Origin: Verrucomicrobiota bacterium
Lineage (GTDB): Bacteria > Verrucomicrobiota > Verrucomicrobiia > Chthoniobacterales > UBA10450
NCBI GenBank assembly: GCA_005887825.1
Contig: VBQC01000135.1
Span: 1 to 36,399 of the forward strand
Reading direction: 5' to 3'
Length of the DNA stretch: 36,399 nucleotides
Shown: positions 24,953 through 32,421 of the stretch, one piece after another
How the letters are laid out: every line of letters starts with the position of its first letter
Numbering within the stretch: the stretch's first letter is position 1
Program-made: the position numbers and the translations under genes
The notes under the pieces: model-generated
Databases searched by the model: none
Told to the model about the DNA's origin: nothing
What the model saw: the letters and a program-made list of their open reading frames with translations, nothing else

Positions 24953-25377
24953 GATTTTGGATTTTAGATTTTAGATTTTAGATTCAGAATGGTGGCGTGG
25001 ATGAAGCGATGTTTAGGAAGAGAACGAGGAATGTTGCACTTCGCGTGATCAAGCTTGTCAATGCATTGCCAAATTCTCGCGCTGCCGACGTAATCGGCCG
25101 CCAATTGCTGCGTTCCGCCACATCTATCGGGGCCAATTATCGTGCAGCATGCCGGAGTCGTTTAGCCGCAGACATGGTTTCAAGGCTATCGATAACGGAA
25201 GAAGAGGCAGATGAAGCGCTCTATTGGTTGGAACTCCTCGCTCAATCGAACACCATTGCGAGTCCACGGCTTGAGCCGCTTCGGAAGGAGATCGGCGAGA
25301 TTGTGGCGATGACCGTCACTTCAATCAAAACGCTCCGTTCCCGGCCAATCCAAAATCCAAAATCCAAAATCTAAAAT
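24953..25377. mobile_element. Terminal-inverted-repeat unit carrying a four-helix-bundle gene
   Basis: The left end GATTTTGGATTTTAGATTTT (24953-24984, with a repeated TTTTAGA unit) is mirrored by the right end CCAAAATCCAAAATCTAAAA (25347-25377), so the unit has inverted termini rich in GATTTTGG/CCAAAATC. It contains only the four-helix-bundle gene and ends at the yicC start codon. There is no transposase, so movement would need a protein supplied elsewhere. No target duplication was established. Confidence 0.6.
24997..25374 (+). CDS. Four-helix-bundle protein (S23/avd-like family)
   Basis: The 125-residue protein starts at GTG 24997 (ATG 25009 possible). It shows the signature of the 23S-rRNA-intervening-sequence/diversity-generating-retroelement accessory family: VIKLVNALPNSRAADVIGRQ, LLRSATSIGANYRAACRS, ITEEEADEALYWLELLAQS. 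It forms a helical pentamer-type bundle in known relatives. Function outside retroelements is unknown. No reverse transcriptase is present here. The last nine residues (PIQNPKSKI) and the TAA stop are encoded by the right terminal repeat of the unit, so the repeat is part of the gene. Confidence 0.85.
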   Translation: MDEAMFRKRTRNVALRVIKLVNALPNSRAADVIGRQLLRSATSIGANYRAACRSRLAADMVSRLSITEEEADEALYWLELLAQSNTIASPRLEPLRKEIGEIVAMTVTSIKTLRSRPIQNPKSKI

Positions 25378-26251
25378 GAGGAGCATGACTGGCTACGGCC
25401 ACGGCGAGATCGATCACGGCGGGACAAAATTCAGCGTCGAACTTAATTCGGTGAATCGAAAGCAGAGCGACATTGTGATCAACCTACCGCGCGATCTGGC
25501 CGAGCTTGAGCCGCGCATCCGCCAAACGATCAACGAAAATATTTCGCGTGGTCGAACAAATGTCGTCGTGACCTTCCACAACGGCCCAAACGGGGCGCGC
25601 CACCTGGCACTCGATACCGAACTGGCCCGCTCTTACCACGAAGCGATGCGCTCCTTGCAAAAGGAATTGAACGCACCGGGAGAAATCACTATCAGCACCG
25701 TCCTCCAGGCTCCAGGTGTAATCCGTTTTCCCGAGCAAGCGGTAAGTGCCGAGGAAGCATGGCCCTCCATCGATCGCGCCCTGCGCGCCGCGTTGGCAGA
25801 GTTGATCAAAATGCGCGAACGAGAGGGCCGGCACCTGGCCAAGGATCTGATTCACCGGCTGAAAGCGATCCGGAAAAAGCTCAAAGAGATCCGCGCGCTC
25901 CATCCCGATGTGGTCAAAAAATACCGCGAGTCGCTCCTTGATCGCATCCAAAAGGCGGGCCTGCCTATTGCCACTGACGACGAACGTTTGTTGAAGGAAA
26001 TTTCCTTCTTCGCCGATCGCGCCGATGTCTCCGAGGAATTGACCCGCCTGGAAAGTCACCTCGCCCAGTTCGCGCATCATCTGCGCCGGAACGAGCCGGT
26101 TGGCCGCACGCTGGAGTTCATCACGCAGGAAATTTCTCGCGAGCTCAACACTCTCGGCGCGAAAGCAAACGATGCCGCCATCACACAGCGCGTCGTCGCC
26201 TGCAAAGCGGAATTGGAGAAGATTCGGGAGCAGGTCCAAAATCTTGAGTAA
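25376..26251 (+). CDS. yicC: YicC/YloC family endoribonuclease
   Basis: The 291-residue protein has the YicC N-terminal signature RSMTGYGHGEI with VELNSVNRKQSDIVINLP, the central ISRGRTNVVVTFHNG, and the C-terminal DUF1732 domain (RLESHLAQFAHHLRRNEPVG, FITQEISRELNTLGAKAND). The family is an endoribonuclease group acting on RNA. The ATG at 25376 begins in the last bases of the mobile unit, one base after the four-helix stop, so its ribosome binding site would be within repeat sequence (CCAAAATCTAAA). It overlaps gmk by 8 bp, the usual yicC-gmk pairing. Confidence 0.95.
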   Translation: MRSMTGYGHGEIDHGGTKFSVELNSVNRKQSDIVINLPRDLAELEPRIRQTINENISRGRTNVVVTFHNGPNGARHLALDTELARSYHEAMRSLQKELNAPGEITISTVLQAPGVIRFPEQAVSAEEAWPSIDRALRAALAELIKMREREGRHLAKDLIHRLKAIRKKLKEIRALHPDVVKKYRESLLDRIQKAGLPIATDDERLLKEISFFADRADVSEELTRLESHLAQFAHHLRRNEPVGRTLEFITQEISRELNTLGAKANDAAITQRVVACKAELEKIREQVQNLE

Positions 26252-26855
26252 ACAGGTCAGCCGTCACGGAATTCTCTTTGTCATTTCTGCGCCCTCGGGA
26301 GCGGGCAAGACCACGCTCGTTGAAGCGCTTCGCCAAACTTCCAGCCTTTTTTATTCTGTCTCTTGCACTACGCGGGCGCCGCGCAGCGGTGAAATTGACG
26401 GCGAAGATTATCAATTTCTTTCCGATAAAGATTTTCGCGCGCGAGTTGAAGCTGGCGATTTTTTAGAACACGCGCAGGTGCACGGAGATTATTACGGAAC
26501 CTTGCGCATGCCGGTGCTTACCAACCTAAATAGCGGAGTGGATGTTTTAATCGATATCGACACGCAAGGTGCAACCGCCATTCGCAATTGCGACGATCCA
26601 TTCATTCGCAAAGCGTTGAGCGACATATTTATTATGCCGCCGGATCTGGAAGAATTGCGCCGGCGTCTGCTCCAGCGCGGAACGGAAACAGCCCAACAGA
26701 TCGAATTGCGTCTCGCCACCGCCGCGCGCGAAATGGAATTATGGCGCGGTTACCGTTACACTATTATCAGTGGTTCGGTCGAAGAGGATTTGCAGAAGTT
26801 CCGCCACATCATGGAAGCAGAGAGTTATTTGAGCCGGCGTTTGATTCAGAAGTAA
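26244..26855 (+). CDS. gmk: Guanylate kinase
   Basis: The gene is called from TTG 26244, overlapping the yicC stop (TTGAGTAA), with GGGAG about 15 bases upstream. This gives 203 residues, the usual length. The ORF-track start at 26100 is a shadow of yicC. Motifs are the P-loop ISAPSGAGKTTLVEAL, YSVSCTTRAPRSGEIDGEDY for GMP binding, FLEHAQVHGDYYGT, and IDIDTQGATAIRN. Guanylate kinase phosphorylates GMP to GDP. The expected rpoZ does not follow; coaC follows instead. Confidence 0.96.
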   Translation: MSKQVSRHGILFVISAPSGAGKTTLVEALRQTSSLFYSVSCTTRAPRSGEIDGEDYQFLSDKDFRARVEAGDFLEHAQVHGDYYGTLRMPVLTNLNSGVDVLIDIDTQGATAIRNCDDPFIRKALSDIFIMPPDLEELRRRLLQRGTETAQQIELRLATAAREMELWRGYRYTIISGSVEEDLQKFRHIMEAESYLSRRLIQK

Positions 26856-26886
26856 ATTTGATTCGCGAATAAATTATCGATCTTGC

Positions 26887-27510
26887 ATGGAAAGAGACGC
26901 CAAAGGCAAACGCGATAAAACGAGCGCGCGGAAAGTGGTGCGCATTCGGCCCGGAACAAAATCAGTGGTGCTTGGGGTCACGGGATCCATCGCCGCTTAC
27001 AAATCCGCGGAGCTCACCAGCCTGCTCGTCAAACAGGGCCACGAAGTCTTTGTGGTAATGACACAGGACGCGACGGAGTTTATTTCCCCGCTAACGTTGC
27101 AGACCCTTTCCAAAAATCCGGTGACGACGAGCTTCTACGATGAAAAAGAAAATTGGCGGCCCGGTCATATTGAACTCGCCGATCGCGCGAACCTGCTCCT
27201 GATTGCGCCTGCCACGGCTCACGTCATCGCCGAACTCGCGCACGGCCTGTCCGGTCATCCTCTCACCGCCATTGCGCTCGCAACGCGCGCGCCGATTCTG
27301 CTCGCACCCGCCATGAATGGAAAAATGTGGGGGCATGGCGCGACGCAAGAGAATGCCGAAAAATTGAAAGCACGCGGCGTCGAGTTTATCGGACCGGAAG
27401 AAGGAATGCTGGCGTGCGGCTACGAAGGCATCGGCCGTCTCTGGAAAGTGAATGATATCGCATTCCGCGCCGAGTTCCTGCTCGCTCGTCAGGATAATTT
27501 GATCGCGTGA
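26887..27510 (+). CDS. coaC: Phosphopantothenoylcysteine decarboxylase
   Basis: The 207-residue flavoprotein decarboxylates phosphopantothenoylcysteine in CoA synthesis. It shows VVLGVTGSIAAYKSAELTS, the active-site-like HIELADRANLLLIAPAT, LLAPAMNGKMW with the PAMN motif, and the flexible-flap Cys in GMLACGYEGIGR. The first 17 or so residues (MERDAKGKRDKTSARKVVR) are a basic extension not usual in the family. In most bacteria this domain is fused to CoaB; here it is a separate gene that overlaps coaB by four bases (GTGA). Confidence 0.93.
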   Translation: MERDAKGKRDKTSARKVVRIRPGTKSVVLGVTGSIAAYKSAELTSLLVKQGHEVFVVMTQDATEFISPLTLQTLSKNPVTTSFYDEKENWRPGHIELADRANLLLIAPATAHVIAELAHGLSGHPLTAIALATRAPILLAPAMNGKMWGHGATQENAEKLKARGVEFIGPEEGMLACGYEGIGRLWKVNDIAFRAEFLLARQDNLIA

Positions 27511-28163
27511 GATTCCTCATAACGGCGGGCCCGACGCGCGAGCCGATCGATCCAGTTCGCTATGTTTCGAATCGCTCATCAGGAAAAATGGGTTACGCCA
27601 TCACCGAAGCGGCTCTCGCCGCCGGACACGATGTCACTTTGATTTCCGGTCCTGTGAATCTCGATCCGCCGCGCGACGCGCAGTTCGTGTCGATCTTGAC
27701 CAGTGATGAAATGTACAAGGCTGTTCATCGGTACGCGCGCGCTTGCGACGTGCTCGTGATGTGCGCGGCAGTTGCCGATTACAAGTCGGCAAAAGTTTCC
27801 GCGACGAAAATTAAAAAGCGCAACGCAACTCTCTCACTCGAATTGGTTCCCTCACGCGACATTCTCGCGTCGCTTCCAAAACGAGATCGACACTGTCTTG
27901 TCGTCGGGTTCGCGGCCGAGACAAATGACCTCGAGAAAAACGCGCAAAAGAAGCTGCGTGCGAAAAATTGCGATATCATCGTGGCAAACGATGTGAGCGG
28001 CGCGGATTCGGGAATGGAAAGCGATGCAAATGAAGTCACAATCTTTTTTCGAAACGGCGAAAGAGAAAAAATTTTGCGCGCATCAAAAAAAATTATCGCG
28101 CGCAAGCTCGTAAAAATATTTTCAAATTCGCGCGAAAAACGTTTGACAAAAAAAATGTGGTGA
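27507..28163 (+). CDS. coaB: Phosphopantothenate--cysteine ligase
   Basis: The GTG start at 27507 overlaps the coaC stop. The 218-residue protein carries FLITAGPTREPIDPVRYVSN, the typical RSSGKMGYAI, the MCAAVADYK motif, KKRNATLSLELVPSRDIL, and VVGFAAETND with the AxNDV-type IIVANDVSGADSGM. It joins cysteine to 4'-phosphopantothenate using CTP (or ATP in some clades). With coaC it makes a split version of the usual bifunctional CoaBC. The tail (SREKRLTKKMW) contains a perfect TTGACA box at 28143-28148, which may serve the next small transcript. Confidence 0.93.
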   Translation: MRFLITAGPTREPIDPVRYVSNRSSGKMGYAITEAALAAGHDVTLISGPVNLDPPRDAQFVSILTSDEMYKAVHRYARACDVLVMCAAVADYKSAKVSATKIKKRNATLSLELVPSRDILASLPKRDRHCLVVGFAAETNDLEKNAQKKLRAKNCDIIVANDVSGADSGMESDANEVTIFFRNGEREKILRASKKIIARKLVKIFSNSREKRLTKKMW

Positions 28164-28246
28164 TTACTGAACTTGTGTAAGTGAAGTCATTCCCAACTCT
28201 TCACAGAACTCCGCACTTTGCGGATTGAAAGGGGGGAATCGAGTCG

Positions 28247-28303
28247 ATGGCAAAGAAGAAAAAAGCAGCAAAGAAAAAAACAGCGAAGAGAAAGAGGCAC
28301 TAA
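28247..28303 (+). CDS. Lys-rich 18-residue micro-ORF
   Basis: ATG 28247 opens MAKKKKAAKKKTAKRKRH and stops at 28303. A strong purine run (AAAGGGGGG) lies about 10 bases upstream. A small hairpin (CCGCACTTTGCGG) precedes it, and a palindrome and a convincing rho-independent terminator follow. The peptide resembles the lysine/alanine tails of histone-H1-like bacterial proteins, but it is too short to assign. It could be a nucleoid-binding or ribosome-associated peptide, a regulatory leader, or a chance ORF. A perfect -35-like TTGACA lies 100 bp upstream in the coaB end, without a good -10. Confidence 0.45.
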   Translation: MAKKKKAAKKKTAKRKRH

Positions 28304-28323
28304 GGCCCAACGCTCGTTAACAG

Positions 28324-28341
28324 CCCCGAAAGCTTTCGGGG
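28324..28341. repeat. Perfect palindrome CCCCGAAAGCTTTCGGGG
   Basis: This 18-bp perfect palindrome is 20 bp after the micro-ORF stop and shares its core with the palindrome at 18413-18435. No T-run follows it directly. Confidence 0.6.
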
Positions 28342-28360
28342 TCGCAATCCTAACTTCAAC

Positions 28361-28395
28361 CCGGGAGGAGAATTTATTTTCCTCCCGGTTTTTTT
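28361..28395 (+). terminator. Rho-independent terminator
   Basis: CCGGGAGGA pairs with TCCTCCCGG across an AT-rich loop and is followed by seven Ts (28389-28395). This is the strongest terminator in the window. It ends the coaB/micro-ORF transcript before the IMPase gene. Confidence 0.9.
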
Positions 28396-28403
28396 GCGCG
28401 TTT

Positions 28404-28482
28404 CTGTAGACGCTTCCCTCTGGGAAGCGCGGTCCTGATGTTCAAGACGCGCGCCGCGCCGCCCAGAGGTCGGCGGCTACAG
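28404..28482. repeat. Palindromic repeat family A, copy 4
   Basis: This 79-bp copy begins CTGTAGACGCTTCCCTCTGG and ends GGCGGCTACAG. The middle (CCTGATGTTCAAGACGCGCG) runs opposite to copies 2 and 3. It starts 9 bp after the terminator T-run. The remaining gap to 28559 holds repeat-like text (GCGCACTTCGTGCCCTTTGTG) and no recognisable promoter. Confidence 0.8.
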
Positions 28483-28559
28483 CAAGGATTCAAACGGTCA
28501 AGATCTGTCATCTGTTTTCCGTTGCGCACTTCGTGCCCTTTGTGCGAGGTAGTCTAACC

Positions 28560-29306
28560 ATGAAGCATTATCTTGACGCGGCGGAGAGAGCTGCGCGCGC
28601 CGCGGGCGAACTGCTTCGTCAAAATTTCCACCAGCCACTGCGTGTCAACGCCGCCCTGGCACACGATATTAAATTGGAAATTGACGTTCAGTCACAGGAG
28701 TTAATCACCAGATTGCTCCTCGAAGAATTCCATGAACACGCGCTTTACGGCGAAGAGGGAATTGTCGGCGACCAATTAAGCGAGCACCAATGGGTCGTCG
28801 ATCCGCTTGACGGCACCGTCAATTATTTCTACGGCATTCCCCATTTTTGCGTCTCGATTGCGCTGCGTCTCCGCGGCGAGATCATCGTTGGCGTCATCTA
28901 CGATCCGATCCGTGAGGAAATGTGGACAGGACAAAAAGGCGAGAGTCCAAAGTTGAATGGCCATCAGTTTCACGTGAGCGACCGCGCAGATCTGGCTGAA
29001 TCCGTGATTTCGGTCGGACTTGCTAAGACCGGAGAGACAATCGATGCGAATCTTCCGTTGCTCCGGGAAATGATCCATCGTGTCCGCAAGTGCCGCGTGC
29101 TCGGCAGTGCTGCGCTGGACATGGCTTATGTCGCTTGCGGACGTTTCGATGCTTACATTGAACAGGGAATCAGTCTCTGGGATATTGCCGCCGGCTGGCT
29201 CCTGATTGAAACCGCCGGCGGAACTGTCGATCTTCGTCCGCGCGAGGACATGAAAGACAAATACCGCATTGTCGCCTCTAATGGGCTGATCGATCTAAAA
29301 CTTTGA
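28560..29306 (+). CDS. Inositol monophosphatase family protein
   Basis: ATG 28560 (MKHYLDAAERAARAAGELL) is preferred to the earlier in-frame start, which lies in repeat-like sequence. The 248-residue protein has the Li+-sensitive phosphatase motifs: LYGEEG (metal Glu), WVVDPLDGTVNYFYGIPHF (Asp-x-x-Asp-Gly-Thr), and the C-terminal GISLWDIAAGWLLIETAGG. It likely removes phosphate from inositol phosphate or a related sugar or nucleotide (for example PAP). Which one is not shown. It is 4 bp from ispF and probably co-transcribed. Confidence 0.93.
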   Translation: MKHYLDAAERAARAAGELLRQNFHQPLRVNAALAHDIKLEIDVQSQELITRLLLEEFHEHALYGEEGIVGDQLSEHQWVVDPLDGTVNYFYGIPHFCVSIALRLRGEIIVGVIYDPIREEMWTGQKGESPKLNGHQFHVSDRADLAESVISVGLAKTGETIDANLPLLREMIHRVRKCRVLGSAALDMAYVACGRFDAYIEQGISLWDIAAGWLLIETAGGTVDLRPREDMKDKYRIVASNGLIDLKL

Positions 29307-29310
29307 CCCG

Positions 29311-29787
29311 ATGATTCGATGTGGAATCGGCTATGACGTGCATCGTCTTGCGAAAGGACGAAGACTCATTCTTGGCGGCGTGGAGATCGGGCATTCGTGC
29401 GGACTCGAAGGACACTCGGACGCGGACGTCTTGTCGCACGCAATCGCAGATGCGCTGCTCGGTGCGATTGCCGCGGGCGACATCGGTCAACACTTTCCCA
29501 ATACGGACGAATCAATTCGCGGCATCAGCAGCATCGAGATTTTGCGTCACGTGACCGCGCTGCTGGCGAAGAACAAGGCCAAAGCGAAAAACATCGATGT
29601 GACCGTCATCGCCGAAGAGCCAAAAATCGCGCCGCACATTCCAGCTATGCGAAAAACAATTGCGGACGCGATTAGCCTGGGTGAATTCAGCATCAGCATT
29701 AAAGCGACGACAAACGAACGCCTCGGCGCGATTGGTCGCGGCGAAGGTATCGCGGCAATGGCAATCGCGACTGTAGAACAAGAATGA
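29311..29787 (+). CDS. ispF: 2-C-methyl-D-erythritol 2,4-cyclodiphosphate synthase
   Basis: The 158-residue protein catalyses the fifth step of the MEP isoprenoid pathway. It has metal ligands in IGYDVHRLAKGR (Asp, His) and GHSDADVLSHAIADALLGA (His), substrate-binding HFPNTDES, and the C-terminal RLGAIGRGEGIAAMA. It forms a homotrimer. It starts 4 bp after the IMPase gene. Repeat E fills the gap to cysS. The ispF-cysS order suggests the familiar ispDF-cysS neighbourhood, although ispD is not here. Confidence 0.96.
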   Translation: MIRCGIGYDVHRLAKGRRLILGGVEIGHSCGLEGHSDADVLSHAIADALLGAIAAGDIGQHFPNTDESIRGISSIEILRHVTALLAKNKAKAKNIDVTVIAEEPKIAPHIPAMRKTIADAISLGEFSISIKATTNERLGAIGRGEGIAAMAIATVEQE

Positions 29788-29791
29788 CTGC

Positions 29792-29878
29792 ATTGTCATG
29801 TCGAGCGAAGTCGAGGAATCTCTTACTGTTAATCAGAAAACAATTAGCGATGTCTCGACTCCGCTCGATATGACAAAT
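29792..29878. repeat. Inverted-repeat element E between ispF and cysS
   Basis: The left arm ATTGTCATGTCGAGCGAAGT and the right arm CCGCTCGATATGACAAAT pair with few mismatches over about 30 bp, giving an 87-bp hairpin. The arms read TGTCATGTCGAGCGAAGTCG-like text. The right end (ACAAAT) contributes the A and T of the cysS ATG at 29877, so cysS initiates at the repeat boundary. Confidence 0.7.
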
Positions 29879-31283
29879 GCGCTTTTTTAATACTTACTCG
29901 CGCGAGATCGAAGAATTTCAGCCGCGCGATCCCGCCGAACGCAAGGTCGGCATCTACACATGCGGGCCGACCGTTTATAGCCGGGCGCACATCGGAAATT
30001 TCCGGGCCTATATCTTTGAAGATTTGCTCCAGCGACACCTCGAACTGCGCGGTTACAACGTGCATCGCGTGATGAACATGACCGACGTGGACGACAAAAC
30101 CATCCGCGGCGCGTGCGAGGCGAACATTCCGCTCGCGGAATTTACTGCGCCGTTCAAACAGGCATTCTTCGAAGATATCGAAACTCTGCGGATCAAGCGC
30201 GCGGACGAATTTCCCGCTGCGACCGATCAGCATTACATCGACAGAATGATCGAGATGATCGGCACGCTCATCTCGCGCGGTCTCGCTTATCAAGCGGACG
30301 ACAAGTCGGTTTATTTTCGGATCAACAAATTTCCAGATTACGGAAAGCTCGCGCATTTCGATCTCACCCAGTTGCAATCGACCGGGCGGGTGAAGCACGA
30401 CGAATACGACAAGGAACACATTGGCGATTTCGCGCTTTGGAAAGCCTGGGATGAAGAAGATGGCGATGTAGGTTGGGAAAGTCCGTGGGGCCGAGGCCGT
30501 CCCGGCTGGCACATTGAATGCAGCGCGATGGCAACGGCGTTACTCGGCGATCAGATCGACATTCACTGCGGCGGAGTCGATAACATTTTCCCGCATCACG
30601 AAGCGGAGATCGCGCAGAGCGAAGGCGTCACCGGAAAAAAGTTTGTGCGGTACTGGCTGCATTGCGCGCATTTGCTGGTCGATGGCCAGAAGATGTCGAA
30701 ATCGCTCGGAAATTTCTATACGCTGCCGAACCTTTTGGAAAAGGGATACACCGGCCGCGAAATTCGTTACGCGCTGATGCGCGTGCATTATCGCGCGCCG
30801 CTGAACTTCACATGGGAAGGAATGGAGGAAGCGCGGCAAGCGCTCGCCCGCATCGACGAGTGGCTGGCGCGACTGCGCGAAGTGATCGCAAAAAAAATCG
30901 ACAACGAAAAAAACAAGACGCGACCCCGGGAGCAATTTGAAGAAGCGCTCGATGATGATCTGAACATTTCGGCAGCGCTCGGTTTTTTATTCGAGACAAT
31001 TCGCGAAACAAATCGCGCGATGGATCGAAACGAACTCGATGCCCCCTCGGCAGAGGCTTGGTTGGATTGGTGGAAACGCATAAACAAGGTTCTCGACCTA
31101 GAAACTGAAAACGAAATCCTGCTGCCAGCGGAAGTTGCGCAGCTCGCAAAAGACCGCGAGAAGGCAAGGCGGGAAAAAAAATGGAACCAAAGCGATGAAT
31201 TGCGCGACCGGATCTCTGCGCGCGGGTGGGAAGTTCGGGACACAAAAGACGGCCAAAAACTCACGCCGCGCGGCACGTCGTGA
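29877..31283 (+). CDS. cysS: Cysteinyl-tRNA synthetase
   Basis: The 468-residue class I enzyme charges tRNA-Cys. It shows YTCGPTVYSRAHIGNFRAY with the HIGH motif, VMNMTDVDDKTI, the zinc ligands around GWHIECSAMA and IHCGGVDNIFPHHEAEIAQ, and the KMSKSLGNFYT signature. A C-terminal helical domain follows (DDLNISAALGFLFETIRE). ATG 29877 gives the classic MRFFNTYSREIEEF start. It lies in the last bases of repeat E, so its ribosome binding site must sit in repeat sequence. The C-terminal region is rich in charged residues, as in relatives. Confidence 0.97.
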   Translation: MRFFNTYSREIEEFQPRDPAERKVGIYTCGPTVYSRAHIGNFRAYIFEDLLQRHLELRGYNVHRVMNMTDVDDKTIRGACEANIPLAEFTAPFKQAFFEDIETLRIKRADEFPAATDQHYIDRMIEMIGTLISRGLAYQADDKSVYFRINKFPDYGKLAHFDLTQLQSTGRVKHDEYDKEHIGDFALWKAWDEEDGDVGWESPWGRGRPGWHIECSAMATALLGDQIDIHCGGVDNIFPHHEAEIAQSEGVTGKKFVRYWLHCAHLLVDGQKMSKSLGNFYTLPNLLEKGYTGREIRYALMRVHYRAPLNFTWEGMEEARQALARIDEWLARLREVIAKKIDNEKNKTRPREQFEEALDDDLNISAALGFLFETIRETNRAMDRNELDAPSAEAWLDWWKRINKVLDLETENEILLPAEVAQLAKDREKARREKKWNQSDELRDRISARGWEVRDTKDGQKLTPRGTS

Positions 31284-31284
31284 T

Positions 31285-31436
31285 CTGGGTAGCGCATGCG
31301 TCTCGCGTGCTGATTGCGGTGTCTCGCCGCAACGAACTTTTCTTCAGTTCGGATATCAAAACAGTTTCGGTAATCCACAGAAAGTTCGCGATGGCGGGAG
31401 ACCATCGCCAGCACGCGAGACGCGTGCGCTACCCAG
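31285..31436. repeat. Long inverted-repeat element C, copy 1
   Basis: The 28-bp left arm (CTGGGTAGCGCATGCGTCTC...) and right arm (...GAGACGCGTGCGCTACCCAG) match at 27 of 28 positions. The 152-bp element begins 2 bp after cysS and can fold into a long hairpin (inner arms such as GCGAACTTTCT). The remaining gap to 31523 contains a weaker inverted pair (CCAGAGC / GCTCTGG) and no evident promoter. Confidence 0.8.
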
Positions 31437-31523
31437 ACGAGGACGCGCGCCTACCAGAGCTAAAGCGGCGCAAATTTGCGCTCGCAGAACGCGTCATGCT
31501 CTGGTCATGTTGAGACCTGACAA

Positions 31524-32213
31524 ATGTTTGCGCCCGCCGATTTTCTTGACCTCGAACGCACGGCTCATCCGAAGTTGTTCGAAAACCAGAATTACGTCTG
31601 GGATGCGCTCAAACAAATCGCCAGTTATTTGCAATTCCGCTTGAAGCCCGCGGTATTGGGCGAGTTGCTAGGCAAACCATTCATCAGCAATCACGTCTTC
31701 ATCGGCAGAGGTACCGTCGTGGAGCAAGGCGCGGTGCTGAAAGGTCCGGCATGGATCGGCGAAAATTGTCAGATCCGCAGCGGCTGCTACGTGCGCGAAA
31801 ACGTGATCGCCGGCGATGGCGTGGTGATGGGAAACTCGTGTGAATTCAAGAATTGCATTCTCTTCGACGAAGCGCAGGTGCCGCACTTCAATTACGTCGG
31901 CGATTCCATCCTCGGTCACCACGTTCATCTTGGCGCAGGCGTGATTCTCTCGAACGTGAAACTCGATCATGGCGAGATCGCGGTCGTGACGCCCGATGGC
32001 AATATTCCTACTGGTCTAAGAAAATTCGGCGCGATCGTTGGCGACCGAACGGAAATTGGCTGCCACGCCGTTATTAACCCGGGGTCGGTGCTCGGACGCG
32101 ACTGCATGATTTATCCTGGCGTCAATTTTCGCGGCGTCCTGCCCTACGGTAACATGGTCAAGCTACGACAAGAGCTTCAGGTGCTGGAGAAACGCGACTG
32201 GCCCAGAACTTAA
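31524..32213 (+). CDS. Left-handed beta-helix sugar-nucleotide/acyltransferase-like protein (GlmU C-terminal-like)
   Basis: The 229-residue protein begins MFAPADFLDLERTAHPKLF. From residue 55 it shows hexapeptide-like turns: HVFIGRGTVVEQGAVLKGP, AWIGENCQIRSGCYVRENVI, NSCEFKNCILFDEAQVPHF, DSILGHHVHLGAGVILSN. The end (PGSVLGRDCMIYPGVNF) continues the helix. It has the left-handed beta-helix of the GlmU C-terminal acetyltransferase but not the N-terminal pyrophosphorylase domain. It probably acts on a UDP-amino sugar or is a helix-only relative. Its substrate is unproven. It follows repeat C copy 1. Confidence 0.82.
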   Translation: MFAPADFLDLERTAHPKLFENQNYVWDALKQIASYLQFRLKPAVLGELLGKPFISNHVFIGRGTVVEQGAVLKGPAWIGENCQIRSGCYVRENVIAGDGVVMGNSCEFKNCILFDEAQVPHFNYVGDSILGHHVHLGAGVILSNVKLDHGEIAVVTPDGNIPTGLRKFGAIVGDRTEIGCHAVINPGSVLGRDCMIYPGVNFRGVLPYGNMVKLRQELQVLEKRDWPRT

Positions 32214-32254
32214 AGAGTGATCGCAAACACGATCTCGAGACAAGAGGAGGAGGC

Positions 32255-32274
32255 CTGGCGGATGGGCGGGGATT
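32255..32274. repeat. 20-bp copy of the tRNA-Ser 3' end (att-like)
   Basis: CTGGCGGATGGGCGGGGATT here is identical over 20 bases to positions 32421-32440, which contain the 3' acceptor and part of the T-arm of the tRNA-Ser gene. The sequences diverge right after (ATCCAA versus CGAACC). Such 3'-end duplicates are left by tRNA-targeting integrases. No integrase gene is between or near them, so this may be a scar. Confidence 0.75.
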
Positions 32275-32421
32275 ATCCAAGCTGCGCTTTGGCTCCGGTT
32301 CGAGGGCTTCGCCTTTACACCTGCGCGTAACGCGCGCCACCGGTCGAGCGGCGTTCGAATCTCCTCTTGTGCGGACGAACTGAACCGGATCACATCCGCG
32401 ATCAGCCCGCCATTTGTAAGC

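Noticed and set aside
24953-25377. Diversity-generating retroelement around the four-helix gene
   Set aside because: No reverse transcriptase, template repeat or variable repeat is present.
26100-26243. Upstream part of the gmk ORF
   Set aside because: It is an overlapping frame inside yicC; the kinase domain and length fit TTG 26244.
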